Below are positions 15,147 through 23,134 of a stretch of 50,196 nt of DNA, one piece after another. The stretch spans positions 1 to 50,196 of the forward strand of contig CAZRIP010000013.1 in the NCBI GenBank assembly GCA_964600165.1. The letters are read 5' to 3'. Numbering within the stretch: position 1 is the stretch's first letter; each line of letters opens with the position of its first letter. The DNA comes from CAZRIP01 sp964600165. Lineage in GTDB: Bacteria > Elusimicrobiota > Elusimicrobia > UBA1565 > UBA9628. Both the position numbers and the translations under genes were made by a program. A model generated the notes under the pieces. That model searched no databases. It was not told where the DNA came from and worked only from the letters and a program-made list of their open reading frames with translations.

Positions 15147-16673
15147 TCAGTGCACGGGCGCCGCCGCGGCTTTCGAGCGGTCGACGTTCTTGAACAGCAA
15201 AACGAGCGGGATCGCGCACGCCACGCCGACGGCCAGCACATGAAAACCGTCGACGTAGGACATCAGCGCCGCCTGCTTCTGGACCGCGCCGTAGAGCAGC
15301 CCGACGGCGCGGTCGCCGCCTGAGCCGACGGCGGTCCGGTACGCGAGATCGTACGGCGTCAAATGCGAGATGAGCACGCTCTGATGAAATTGCGCCCGCC
15401 GCTCGATCATCGTGCTCAGGCCGGCGATGCCGATGCTCGCGCCCATGTTGCGCGCGAGGTTGATCAGCCCCGACGCGGCGTTGTTCTTCCCTTTCGGCAC
15501 GAAGGCGTAGGCCGCCACGTTGATCGGGATGAAGATCAACGGGCCGCCGAAGGAGAAGACGATGCGCGTCCAGATCGCCCAGCGCATGTCGATATCGAGG
15601 CTCAAGCCGCGGCTGATCCACATCGAGGTCGCGATGAACGAGAATCCCGTCGCGATCAGCCACTTGGGCTGGATCTTCGCGACGAGCGTGCCGGCGATCG
15701 GCATCATGACGATCAAGATGAAGCCCGCGGGCGACATCGCGTACCCCGCCAGCGTCGCCGTGTAGCCCATCATGTCCTGAAGGAACTGAGGCAAAAGCAC
15801 CGTGCTGCCGTTGAAGACGGCGCCGAGGATCAGCATGAAGAGGATGGCGACGGCGAAGTTTCGCTCGCCGAGCAGGCGCAGGTCGACGACGGGCTCCTCC
15901 GCGTAGTAGAGTTCCCATACCGCGGCGCCGATGAGCCCGACGACGGCGGCGATCGAGAGCCCGACGATCCAAGGCGACGAGAACCAATCCGCCTCCTGAC
16001 CCTTGTCGAGCACGATCTGCAGGCTCGCCAGGCCCAACGCGATCAGCGAGAGGCCGACGCCGTCGAACTTGATCCCCTTCGAAAGATCGAGGCGCTTGAA
16101 GGTCGCGGGGTCCTGCACGAGGCGCGAGGTCATCGCCAGCGAGATCATCCCGATCGGCACGTTGATGAAGAAGATCCAGCGCCAGCTGAAGTTGTCGGTC
16201 AGCCAGCCGCCCAGCGTCGGGCCGAGCAGCGGCGCGCAGACGACGGCCATCCCGTAGATCGCCATGGCCATGCCGAACTGCGCGGGCGGGAAGGTGTCGG
16301 CGAGGATCGCCTGCTCCGTCGGCTGCAGCCCGCCGCCGGCCAAGCCCTGCACGACGCGGAAGAACACGAGCCAGCCGAGCGAGGGCGCCAGACCGCATAA
16401 GGCCGAGCTCACGGTGAAGAGCGCCACGCAGAGCATGTAGAAGTTCTTGCGGCCGATCAAGCTCGAGAACCAGCCCGAAAGAGGCAGCACGATGGCGTTG
16501 GCGACGAGATAGGACGTGAGGACCCACGTGCTTTCCGTGAGGCTCGCCGAGAGGTTCCCCGCGATGTGCGGCAGCGCCACGTTCGCGATGCTCGTGTCGA
16601 GCACTTCCATGAACGTCGCCAGCGTCACCGTCAGCGCCACGATCCACGGAGTCCTCGGTTGGGGTTCCATCAT
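15147..16673 (-). CDS. DHA2-family MFS multidrug transporter (EmrB-like)
   Basis: A 508-residue integral membrane protein with about 14 hydrophobic helices, the DHA2 layout. It has the N-terminal T-F-M-E-V-L-D-T-S-I-A-N-V-A-L-P typical of EmrB/QacA, an S-Y-L-V-A-N-A segment, and motif A-like G-R-K-N-F after helix 2. With the EmrA-like and TolC-like partners encoded next to it, it forms a proton-driven tripartite exporter of drugs or toxic acids. AAGGAAAGG precedes the two tandem ATGs. A TetR operator lies 14 bases upstream. Confidence 0.9.
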   Translation of the reverse strand: MMEPQPRTPWIVALTVTLATFMEVLDTSIANVALPHIAGNLSASLTESTWVLTSYLVANAIVLPLSGWFSSLIGRKNFYMLCVALFTVSSALCGLAPSLGWLVFFRVVQGLAGGGLQPTEQAILADTFPPAQFGMAMAIYGMAVVCAPLLGPTLGGWLTDNFSWRWIFFINVPIGMISLAMTSRLVQDPATFKRLDLSKGIKFDGVGLSLIALGLASLQIVLDKGQEADWFSSPWIVGLSIAAVVGLIGAAVWELYYAEEPVVDLRLLGERNFAVAILFMLILGAVFNGSTVLLPQFLQDMMGYTATLAGYAMSPAGFILIVMMPIAGTLVAKIQPKWLIATGFSFIATSMWISRGLSLDIDMRWAIWTRIVFSFGGPLIFIPINVAAYAFVPKGKNNAASGLINLARNMGASIGIAGLSTMIERRAQFHQSVLISHLTPYDLAYRTAVGSGGDRAVGLLYGAVQKQAALMSYVDGFHVLAVGVACAIPLVLLFKNVDRSKAAAAPVH

Positions 16674-16686
16674 CCTTTCCTTTTAT

Positions 16687-16708
16687 AGTGATCGTTCACT
16701 TACTTATT
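16687..16708 (-). promoter_or_regulatory. TetR operator copy upstream of the EmrB-like gene
   Basis: Reading the reverse strand, TAAGTGA-N4-TCACT followed by a TATAAA box and the ribosome site of the transporter gene. It lies between the end of tetR and the transporter start. It is nearly identical to the copy at 14998 and shares the TTAGTGA/TAAGTGA half-site with the tetR promoter. Confidence 0.7.
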
Positions 16709-16722
16709 GTCTCAAAAAAATT

Positions 16723-17406
16723 TCAGACCGCCGCCAGCAGCGACAACGCCTTCGGGTTGTAGTGCTTCTTGATCACGTCGCCCTTGAGGCCCAAACCCAG
16801 CAGGCAGAACCACACGCAGCGCTCGATGATCTCCTCGCGATTCAAGCGCGACTCGAGCACGGGCCGGGCCGGCTTGAGCGGCAGCCGGATGCCGAGGCCG
16901 ACGGCGTGGACGAGCCAGGTCTCGATGTCGGTCGGCCGCATCTCGGGGATCGTCTCCCCCTTCTTGCGAGCGGCGGAAAGACATTCCTCGAGCTTGGCCG
17001 AGATCGGCGTCATCCGCGATTGGACGAGGGCGCGCATGAAATCCCCGTCTTCGAGCATGCTGCGCACGGCGAGCGTGTCGACGGCCTTGGCCTTGTCGGT
17101 GGTCCCTCGGACGATCTTGGCGATGATCCAGTGCGCCATCAGGACGAGGGTCTGCGCCGAGGGCTCGAGCTCGACCGCGGCGTGGAGCTCGCGCTCCTCC
17201 TGCGTGCCGAGGCAGCCTTCGCTGATGGCCTCGTACATGGCCTTCTTGCTCGGGAAGTGGCGGTAAAGCAGCGCCTCGGAGACGCCGGCGGCCTTGGCCA
17301 GGTCGCGCGTCGTCGCGCCGTCGAAGCCCTTCTCCGCGAAGACCTCGCGCAGCGCGGTGCGGATGGCCTCGCACCGCTCGTCGGACTTGAGCCTATGCTG
17401 CGTCAT
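16723..17406 (-). CDS. TetR-family repressor of the efflux operon
   Basis: A 227-residue TetR protein. The N-terminal helix-turn-helix is clear: T-R-D-L-A-K-A-A-G-V-S-E-A-L-L-Y-R-H-F then P-S-K-K-A-M-Y. The C-terminal ligand domain is variable as usual. It is the first gene of the reverse-strand group followed by the pump genes, and three similar operator-like sites lie at its own promoter and at two pump genes. The strong -10 box abuts an ATG at 17412, so I place the start at the second ATG, 17406, six bases after the box. Confidence 0.88.
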   Translation of the reverse strand: MTQHRLKSDERCEAIRTALREVFAEKGFDGATTRDLAKAAGVSEALLYRHFPSKKAMYEAISEGCLGTQEERELHAAVELEPSAQTLVLMAHWIIAKIVRGTTDKAKAVDTLAVRSMLEDGDFMRALVQSRMTPISAKLEECLSAARKKGETIPEMRPTDIETWLVHAVGLGIRLPLKPARPVLESRLNREEIIERCVWFCLLGLGLKGDVIKKHYNPKALSLLAAV

Positions 17407-17412
17407 GGCCAT

Positions 17413-17441
17413 ATGTTAGCAGACACTCACTAATTTGTCAA
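17413..17441 (-). promoter_or_regulatory. tetR promoter with embedded operator
   Basis: On the reverse strand, consensus -35 TTGACA (17436-17441), a 17-base spacer and -10 TAACAT (17413-17418). The spacer carries TTAGTGA, and a TTAG...CTAA outer symmetry reaches into the -10. A repressor bound here would cover the promoter, which is the usual TetR autoregulation. Confidence 0.75.
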
Positions 17442-17451
17442 GGCCTGAATT

Positions 17452-18234
17452 TCAGCGCGGACCCGCGGCGAGCATCCGCTGGACGGGCCGGCTCAGCTGC
17501 TTGAGGATGAAGTCCGGCGCGAGGCGGCTCATCAGCTTGAGCTGATTGGCCTGCCCCGGACGAATCTCGAAGCGGTCGGCCTCGATCCCCCGGATCGCCT
17601 CGGCGACCATCGCGTCGGTCTTCATGATCGAGACGCCCTTGAGGTCCTCGTCGTCCGAGGTATGCAGCAGCTCGGTGTCGGTGGCCGGCGGCGCCAGCTC
17701 GAAGACCTTCACGCCCGTGTGGGCGAGCTGCACGCGCAAAGACAAAGTGAACGAGTGCAGCGCCGCCTTCGTCGCGCAATAGACCGGCGAGATCGGCAGC
17801 GGCACGAAGGCGAGCCCGGACGTGTTGTTGACGATCGCGGCCGACGGCCTCGACTTCAGATGAGGCAGGAAGCGCTGCGTCATCCGGATCGCGCCGATCA
17901 GGTTGATCTCGATCTCGCGCGTCAGCTCTTCAAGACCCGGCTTGGGATCGTGGAGGTTGAGCTTCTTCATGATCCCGGCGTTGTTGACGAGAACGTCGAG
18001 CGCCGGGAAGTCTTTGGAGATCCGCTCGAATAGAGCGTCGATGTCCTTCACGCTGCTGACGTCGCTGCGGATGCCGACGAGCCCCGGGATCTCCCCCGCC
18101 GCCTTGTCGAGCTTGGCCTGATCGCGGCCCGTGATGATGATCTTGTTCCCGCGCGCCGCGAGCTGGCGCGCGAGTTCCAATCCGATGCCCGCGCCGCCGC
18201 CCGTGATCAAGACCGTCCGATTCGTCAGATTCAT
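17452..18234 (-). CDS. short-chain dehydrogenase/reductase
   Basis: A 260-residue classical SDR. The cofactor loop T-G-G-G-A-G-I-G spans residues 11-18, N-N-A-G is at 84-87, the catalytic Ser is Ser139, and Y-C-A-T-K supplies Tyr152 and Lys156. The substrate is unknown; the sequence resembles DltE-like SDRs. A GGAGG site precedes the ATG. An 11-base palindrome GTGACGGTCAC lies in its leader at 18249-18259. Confidence 0.87.
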   Translation of the reverse strand: MNLTNRTVLITGGGAGIGLELARQLAARGNKIIITGRDQAKLDKAAGEIPGLVGIRSDVSSVKDIDALFERISKDFPALDVLVNNAGIMKKLNLHDPKPGLEELTREIEINLIGAIRMTQRFLPHLKSRPSAAIVNNTSGLAFVPLPISPVYCATKAALHSFTLSLRVQLAHTGVKVFELAPPATDTELLHTSDDEDLKGVSIMKTDAMVAEAIRGIEADRFEIRPGQANQLKLMSRLAPDFILKQLSRPVQRMLAAGPR

Positions 18235-18297
18235 GGTTTCCGTCCTCCGTGACGGTCACTCTAGCAATTAGCGCGTCACCCGCGTTCCTCGCCGTGC

Positions 18298-18303
18298 TAT
18301 AAT
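18298..18303 (+). promoter_or_regulatory. -10 box upstream of the SAM hydrolase leader
   Basis: A perfect TATAAT followed by about 110 untranslated bases before the ATG at 18414. No good -35 hexamer is seen. Confidence 0.55.
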
Positions 18304-18309
18304 AATCAC

Positions 18310-18400
18310 GCGGTCGTTCACGCAGGCGGACTTTAAACGTCCAAATTGGCCCCCGCCTTATAAAAGGGACCTAAAGCGGGCCGGCGATGCCGGCCTCATC
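18310..18400 (+). ncRNA. candidate structured 5' leader of the SAM hydrolase gene
   Basis: About 90 bases that can fold in mutually exclusive ways. GGAC-N7-GTCC forms a small hairpin. GGCGG upstream can pair with CCGCC, while the same CCCGC can instead pair with GCGGG some 16 bases later. A third hairpin GCCGGC-GAT-GCCGGC lies just before the ribosome site GGAGG. It does not match any riboswitch consensus I can recall, including the SAM classes. A cis-regulatory RNA is an inference from the folding alone. Confidence 0.4.
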
Positions 18401-18413
18401 CGGAGGCATTGCC

Positions 18414-19298
18414 ATGAAGCACTCGTATCTCCTCGCCGTCCTTCTCGCCCTTCCCGTCCGCGCCGCGGAGCTCGCCGAGCCCATCCCGCTGCCGGCTTCC
18501 GTCGCGTTCCTGACCGACTTCGGGACCAAGGACCCGGCCGTCGGGATCTGCAAGCTCGCGATGGCGCAGGTCAACCCCATCGTGCCGGTGATCGATCTGA
18601 GCCACCAGGTGACGCCCTTCAACGTCGAGCAGGGTGCGAATTTCCTGGCGGCCGCGGTCCCTCATTCGCCGCGAGGCACCGTCTTCGTCGGCGTCGTCGA
18701 CCCCGGCGTCGGCGGCGAGCGCAAGTCGATCGCCGTCAAGACCAAGAGCGGCCATTTCCTGGTCGGCCCCGACAACGGGCTGCTCGCCAAGGCCGCGGAG
18801 GCCCTGGGCGTCGATAAGATCGTCGAGCTGACCAACGCGGCTTATTTCCGCGACCCGAACGTCTCGTCGACCTTCCACGGACGCGACGTCTACGCTCCGG
18901 TCGGCGCCCATCTCGCGTCGGGCGTCCCCATCGAGAAGCTGGGCCCCGAGCTGCGCGATCTCAAGCCTCTCGACGTCCCGAAGCCGTCGCTCGAGAATGG
19001 GACGCTCAGCGGCCGCGCCGTCTACAACGAGGACCCGTTCGGCAGCGTCCTGACCGACATTCCGGCCGCGCTCGTCGAGAAAGCCGGCCTGAAGCCCGGC
19101 GACGTGCTGGAGATCACTCTCGGAGGCAAGACCTTCCGCGTTCCGTTCCACAAGACCTTCAGCGACGTCGCCGAGGGCGCGGAGCTCGCGCTGATCGCGA
19201 GTCGCCGCGTGTTCTCGCTGTCGGTCAATCGGGGCGACTTCGCGCGGCGCCACGCCGTCGTCGAGGGCTCGCCGATCGTCGTCCGCCGGGCGCGCTAA
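18414..19298 (+). CDS. exported SAM hydrolase (DUF62 family)
   Basis: A 294-residue member of the SAM hydroxide adenosyltransferase/halogenase-fold family. It has the N-terminal F-L-T-D-F-G-T-K-D, then V-D-P-G-V-G-G and G-P-D-N-G, and a C-terminal beta domain with an N-E-D-P-F-G-S-V-L-T segment. Family members hydrolyse S-adenosylmethionine to adenosine and methionine. Here the domain is preceded by about 18 residues with Lys2 and a hydrophobic run ending A-A-E, a likely signal peptide, so the enzyme should act in the periplasm. GGAGG sits eight bases before the chosen ATG; an in-frame ATG at 18387 lacks such a site. Confidence 0.85.
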   Translation: MKHSYLLAVLLALPVRAAELAEPIPLPASVAFLTDFGTKDPAVGICKLAMAQVNPIVPVIDLSHQVTPFNVEQGANFLAAAVPHSPRGTVFVGVVDPGVGGERKSIAVKTKSGHFLVGPDNGLLAKAAEALGVDKIVELTNAAYFRDPNVSSTFHGRDVYAPVGAHLASGVPIEKLGPELRDLKPLDVPKPSLENGTLSGRAVYNEDPFGSVLTDIPAALVEKAGLKPGDVLEITLGGKTFRVPFHKTFSDVAEGAELALIASRRVFSLSVNRGDFARRHAVVEGSPIVVRRAR

Positions 19299-19305
19299 AA
19301 GCAAA

Positions 19306-19337
19306 CCGCCCCCGATCGTTGGAGCGATCAGGGGCGG
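19306..19337 (+). terminator. hairpin terminator after the SAM hydrolase gene
   Basis: Inverted repeat CCGCCCC-C-GATCG with CGATC-A-GGGGCGG around a six-base loop: 12 paired bases and one mismatch. It lies just after the TAA, between two converging units. No T-run follows on the forward strand, so termination may be inefficient or protein-assisted. Confidence 0.6.
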
Positions 19338-19364
19338 CGCTGAGGGCACTTCTCCGTCGAGATT

Positions 19365-19448
19365 TGCGCGAGGGGGGACTTGAACCCCCAAACCCTTTCG
19401 GGCATACGCACCTCAAGCGTACGTGTCTGCCAGTTCCACCACCCGCGC
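19365..19448 (-). tRNA. tRNA-Leu(GAG)
   Basis: An 84-base tRNA with the long variable arm of leucine tRNAs. The acceptor stem GCGCGGG pairs with CTCGCGC, the anticodon stem TACGC/GCGTA encloses the loop TTGAGGT with anticodon GAG, and the T-arm has GGGGG-TTCAAGT-CCCCC. The variable arm is GCCCGAAAGGG-like. No CCA is encoded. It lies five bases after secG and is probably processed from that operon's transcript. Confidence 0.95.
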
Positions 19449-19453
19449 GAAAA

Positions 19454-19789
19454 TTACTTCTTGGGCTGAGCCGGAGCCGGAGGCGGCGGAGCAGGCGGGG
19501 CTTGAGGAGCCTCCGCCGGAGCTTGCGTCCGCACCCGCCCGGTCACGCTCGACATCCCGGACCGGCCCGACAGCAGCGTCAAGAAAAGCGACGTGAAAGC
19601 GAAGGTCCCGGCCAGGACCGAGGTGAAGTTCTTCATGAAGCTCGAGCCCGTCGGCGTCGTGACGAGAGAGTCCCCCCCTCCGCCGAACACGTTCAAGCCC
19701 GCCCCGCGCCCGGTCTGCAGCAGCACGACCAGGATCATCAGCAGGCAGGCCGTCACGTGGACCGTCAACAAAAAGTGATAAAGGAACAT
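19454..19789 (-). CDS. secG: SecG preprotein translocase subunit
   Basis: A 111-residue protein with two membrane helices (an N-terminal one with L-M-I-L-V-V-L-L-Q and a second T-F-A-F-T-S-L-F-L) separated by the conserved G-R-G-A-G-L-N-V-F-G-G-G. The C-terminal tail is Pro/Ala-rich. SecG assists SecYE-mediated export. It lies 27 bases after pgk and directly before tRNA-Leu. Confidence 0.93.
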   Translation of the reverse strand: MFLYHFLLTVHVTACLLMILVVLLQTGRGAGLNVFGGGGDSLVTTPTGSSFMKNFTSVLAGTFAFTSLFLTLLSGRSGMSSVTGRVRTQAPAEAPQAPPAPPPPAPAQPKK

Positions 19790-19816
19790 CGCGGGAAAAT
19801 TATACCAAACGCCGCG

Positions 19817-21031
19817 CTAAGAGGCCAGCGCGACCAATCCCGGCAGCGCCTTGCCCTCGAGGAGCTCGAGGCTCGCCCCGCCTCCGGTCGAGCAGTGCGT
19901 CATCTGATCGGCTAAACCGGCCTTCGCGAGGACGGAGAGGCTGTCGCCGCCGCCGACGATCGTGACCGCGCCGTTCTTGGTGGCCTCGGCCATCGCCTTC
20001 GCCACCTCCATGCTGCCCTTGGCGAACGCGTCGATCTCGAAGATGCCCATCGGGCCGTTCCAGAAGATGGTCTTCGCCTTGCCGATCTCCTCGACGAAGA
20101 ACTCGGTCGCGTGCGGGCCGATGTCGACGCCGATGAGCTCGGCGGGGATCGACATCGCCTGCGTCACCGTCGTCTGCGCGTCGGGCTTGATCTCGCGCAC
20201 GCAGAGGTGATCCGCGGGCAGCAGGCATTCGACCTTTTTGGCGTAGGCCTTCTCGATGACGCCCTGGGCGTCCTGCACTTTATCCTTCTCGAGCAGCGAC
20301 TTGCCGATGGATATCCCTTGAGCGGCCAGAAACGTGTAAGCCATGCCGCCGCCGATGACGAGGCCGTCGAGGCGATCGAGCAGCTTGTTGAGGACGCCGA
20401 GCTTGTCGGAGACCTTCGCGCCGCCGATGACGGCCAAGAACGGGCGCGTGGGGTTGCCGATCACGCGGTCGAGGAACTCGAGCTCCTTTTGCACGAGGAA
20501 GCCGATCGCGCCGGGGATGTTCTTCGGAATTCCGGCGGTGGAGGCGTGGGCGCGGTGAAGGGCCCCGAACGCGTCCTGGATGAAGACGTCGCCGAGCTTC
20601 GAGAGCTGCTTGGCGAAATCCGCGTCGTTGGCTTCCTCCCCCGCGTGAAAACGGAGGTTTTCGAGCAGCAGGACGTCCCCCGCCTTGAGCGCCGCGACGG
20701 CCTTCTCGGCGACCGGGCCGACGCAGTCGTCGGCGAAGGCGACGGGGCAGCCGAGCAGCTTCGAGAGCTCGGCGGCGACCGGCTTCAAGCTGTACTTCGG
20801 CTCGGGCTTACCCTTGGGGCGGCCGAGGTGCGCGATGATCGCGATCTTGGCGCCGTTCTCCCGCAGATGCTTGAGCGTCGGCAGCGTCTCCCGGATGCGC
20901 GCGTTGTCCTCGATTTTTGAAGACTTTATGGGCACGTTGAAGTCCACGCGCACCAGCGCGCGCTTGCCTTTGAGCGAAAGGTCCTGAAGGCGCTTGAGCT
21001 TGAGGGCCGGCTTTTCGGTCGGGTTGGCCAT
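19817..21031 (-). CDS. pgk: phosphoglycerate kinase
   Basis: A 404-residue, full-length enzyme of glycolysis (1,3-bisphosphoglycerate + ADP to 3-phosphoglycerate + ATP). Landmarks are R-V-D-F-N-V-P near the N-terminus, H-L-G-R-P-K-G, L-E-N-L-R-F-H, the V-I-G-G-A-K-V-S-D-K hinge, and the C-terminal nucleotide loop G-G-G-D-S and S-T-G-G-G-A-S-L-E. It follows arginase by 24 bases in the gap operon. Confidence 0.97.
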   Translation of the reverse strand: MANPTEKPALKLKRLQDLSLKGKRALVRVDFNVPIKSSKIEDNARIRETLPTLKHLRENGAKIAIIAHLGRPKGKPEPKYSLKPVAAELSKLLGCPVAFADDCVGPVAEKAVAALKAGDVLLLENLRFHAGEEANDADFAKQLSKLGDVFIQDAFGALHRAHASTAGIPKNIPGAIGFLVQKELEFLDRVIGNPTRPFLAVIGGAKVSDKLGVLNKLLDRLDGLVIGGGMAYTFLAAQGISIGKSLLEKDKVQDAQGVIEKAYAKKVECLLPADHLCVREIKPDAQTTVTQAMSIPAELIGVDIGPHATEFFVEEIGKAKTIFWNGPMGIFEIDAFAKGSMEVAKAMAEATKNGAVTIVGGGDSLSVLAKAGLADQMTHCSTGGGASLELLEGKALPGLVALAS

Positions 21032-21055
21032 ATTGGGTCCTTGGAGATCCGTTTA

Positions 21056-21961
21056 TCAGTAAATGCTCTTGCCCAGCGCCGAGCTGATGAGCTCCGCCGC
21101 CACGACGGCGGTGGAATTTTGCACGTCCTCGAGCGGATTGACCTCGACCAAGTCGAGGCCGAGCAGCCGCTCGGAGTCGGCGGCCAGTTCCATCAAGAGA
21201 TGCGCCTCCCGATAAGTGATGCCGCCGCGCTTGGTCGTGCCGGTGCCCGGGGCGCTGCCCGGGTCGACGACGTCGATGTCGAAAGAGAGATGAAAGCCCG
21301 CCGTGCCGTCCGAGGCCGTGTCGATGGCCTGCTCGATGCAGGTGCCCATGCCGAAGCGGTCGACTTCTTGCATGGAGAAAACACGGATCCCCGACTTGCG
21401 CAGGTTCACGGCCTCGGCCTTGTCGACGTCGCGGGTGCCGACGAGGCAGACGTTGCGCGGCTCGACTTTCGGCCAGAAGCCGCCGAGGCGCGCGAACTCG
21501 CGATTGCCCATGCCGAGGATGTGGGCGACGGGCATGCCGTGCACGTTGCCCGACGGAGACGAATCCGGCGTGTTGATGTCGGCATGCGCGTCGACCCAGA
21601 TGAGGCCGATCTTGCGGTCTTGCTCGCGATAGGCTTTGCTGACGCCCGTGATCGAGCCGACGGCTATCGAGTGGTCGCCGCCCAACGTTATCGGAATACG
21701 GCCGCCTTTGGCCGTATCATAGACGCGTTGCGCCAAGTCCTTGCAGACCTTGAGGATGGCGGCGCCGTTCCTGAGCTTCGGAGACGAGCGGGCGGCCGTC
21801 TTCGGAATCGCGATGTCGCCGGCGTCCTCGACCTCCAGCCCGATGTTCTCGAGCAGATGGATCAGGTTCGCGCGGCGGATCGCCGCCGGGCCGCCCGAGG
21901 CGCCCTGCTTGCTCGCCCCCAGATCGAGCGGGACTCCGACGACGGTGGCCTTGCGCTTCAA
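21056..21961 (-). CDS. arginase
   Basis: A 301-residue enzyme of the arginase/agmatinase family. The Mn-binding residues are all present: His97 (G-G-D-H-S), Asp124, His126 and Asp128 (D-A-H-A-D), and Asp228/Asp230 with Asp233 in S-F-D-I-D-V-V-D-P. The segment P-G-T-G-T-T-K-R-G-G-I and the M-K-R-K-A-T-V-V-G-V start favour true arginase (arginine to ornithine and urea) over agmatinase. It sits between gap and pgk with 13- and 24-base gaps, so it is probably expressed with the glycolytic genes. Confidence 0.9.
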   Translation of the reverse strand: MKRKATVVGVPLDLGASKQGASGGPAAIRRANLIHLLENIGLEVEDAGDIAIPKTAARSSPKLRNGAAILKVCKDLAQRVYDTAKGGRIPITLGGDHSIAVGSITGVSKAYREQDRKIGLIWVDAHADINTPDSSPSGNVHGMPVAHILGMGNREFARLGGFWPKVEPRNVCLVGTRDVDKAEAVNLRKSGIRVFSMQEVDRFGMGTCIEQAIDTASDGTAGFHLSFDIDVVDPGSAPGTGTTKRGGITYREAHLLMELAADSERLLGLDLVEVNPLEDVQNSTAVVAAELISSALGKSIY

Positions 21962-21974
21962 GACCGGCCGGTGC

Positions 21975-22997
21975 TTAGACCTTCGCCGGGACGCCGAGCT
22001 TCTTGGCGATGAACGCGGCCAGGTCGATGACGCGGTTCGAGTAGCCCCACTCGTTGTCGTACCAGCCGAAGACCTTGATCATCGGGCCGTTGGCGTCGGT
22101 CAGCGTGGCGTCGAACGTGCAGGACGCCGAGTTGCCCTTGTAGTCGTTGGAGACGAGCTCGCTCTCCGAGTAGCCGAGGTAGCCCTTCAGCCGGCCTTCT
22201 TGCGAGGCCTTCTTGAAGGCGGCGTTGATCTCCTCTTTCGTCGCCGGCTTCTCGGTGACGACGGAGAGGTCGACGATGGAGACGTCGGGCGTCGGCACGC
22301 GCATCGAGATGCCGGTCAGCTTGCCCTTGAGCTTGGGCAAGACGAGGCCGATGGCCTTGGCCGCGCCCGTCGAGGACGGGATCATGTTGAGGCCGGCGGC
22401 GCGCGCGCGGCGCAGGTCGCCGTGCGCGAAGTCGAGCACCTGCTGGTCGTTGGTGTAGCTGTGGATCGTCGTCATCAGGCCGACCTTGATGCCCCACGTC
22501 TCGTCGATGAGCTTGGCCAGCGGCGCCAGGCAGTTCGTCGTGCACGAGGCGTTGGAGATCACGTTGTGCTTGTCGGAGTCGTAGAGGTCCTCGTTGATGC
22601 CCATGCAGACCGTGATGTCCTCGCCCTTGGCTGGAGCGGAGATGATGACCTTGCGGGCGCCGGCCTGGATGTGGCCCTTGGCCTTCTCGGCTTCCGTGAA
22701 TCTGCCGGTGGATTCGATCACGAGCTCGACGCCGAGCGCCTTCCAGGGCAGCTTCGCGGGCTCTTTCTCGGCCACGACCTTGACGAGCTTGCCGTCGATC
22801 TTGAGGTCATTGCCGACGACCTCGACGGTGCCGGGGTACTGGCCGAAGGTGGAATCGTATTTGAAAAGGTGCGCGAGGGTCTTCGCGTCCGTGAGGTCGT
22901 TGACCGCGACGATGTTGATCGCGGGGTTCTTCATGCCCGCGCGCGCGACGAGACGACCGATGCGTCCGAAACCGTTGATGCCGACGTTGATGGCCAT
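21975..22997 (-). CDS. gap: glyceraldehyde-3-phosphate dehydrogenase
   Basis: A 340-residue type I GAPDH. The NAD-binding I-N-G-F-G-R-I-G is at residues 7-14 and Asn33-Asp34 favours NAD over NADP. The catalytic Cys152 is in S-N-A-S-C-T-T-N-C and the catalytic His is in T-I-H-S-Y-T. The C-terminal W-Y-D-N-E-W-G-Y is intact. First gene of the operon gap - arginase - pgk - secG - tRNA-Leu, with AAGGAGG before the ATG. Confidence 0.97.
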   Translation of the reverse strand: MAINVGINGFGRIGRLVARAGMKNPAINIVAVNDLTDAKTLAHLFKYDSTFGQYPGTVEVVGNDLKIDGKLVKVVAEKEPAKLPWKALGVELVIESTGRFTEAEKAKGHIQAGARKVIISAPAKGEDITVCMGINEDLYDSDKHNVISNASCTTNCLAPLAKLIDETWGIKVGLMTTIHSYTNDQQVLDFAHGDLRRARAAGLNMIPSSTGAAKAIGLVLPKLKGKLTGISMRVPTPDVSIVDLSVVTEKPATKEEINAAFKKASQEGRLKGYLGYSESELVSNDYKGNSASCTFDATLTDANGPMIKVFGWYDNEWGYSNRVIDLAAFIAKKLGVPAKV

Positions 22998-23077
22998 GGG
23001 GGTCCTCCTTGGGACTGTCGAGGATATCGTAGGAATTTTTACCCCGCCATTTCCAGGCTTGGGCGCGATTTATATCC

Positions 23078-23106
23078 ATATTATTAGCAATACTTTTTAT
23101 TGACAA
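23078..23106 (-). promoter_or_regulatory. gap operon promoter
   Basis: On the reverse strand, -35 TTGTCA (23101-23106), a 17-base spacer and -10 TAATAT (23078-23083), about 80 bases before the gap ATG. The surrounding 70 bases are strikingly AT-rich for this genome. The -35 lies in the right half of the palindrome shared with the divergent gene. Confidence 0.7.
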
Positions 23107-23124
23107 AGATACATATATTTGTCA
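23101..23124. promoter_or_regulatory. palindromic operator between gap and the RHS gene
   Basis: Inverted repeat TGACAAA-N10-TTTGTCA, seven perfect base pairs per arm. It covers the -35 of the gap promoter and lies just before the small ribbon-helix-helix gene at 23135, whose own -10 (TATATT, 23114-23119) is inside the repeat. Such a site would fit a dimeric regulator. Confidence 0.55.
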
Positions 23125-23134
23125 TTCTTCCGGC

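Noticed and set aside
18249..18259. GTGACGGTCAC palindrome before the SDR gene as a fourth TetR operator
   Set aside because: The half-sites are spaced by three bases instead of four and the outer TTA/TAA bases do not match.
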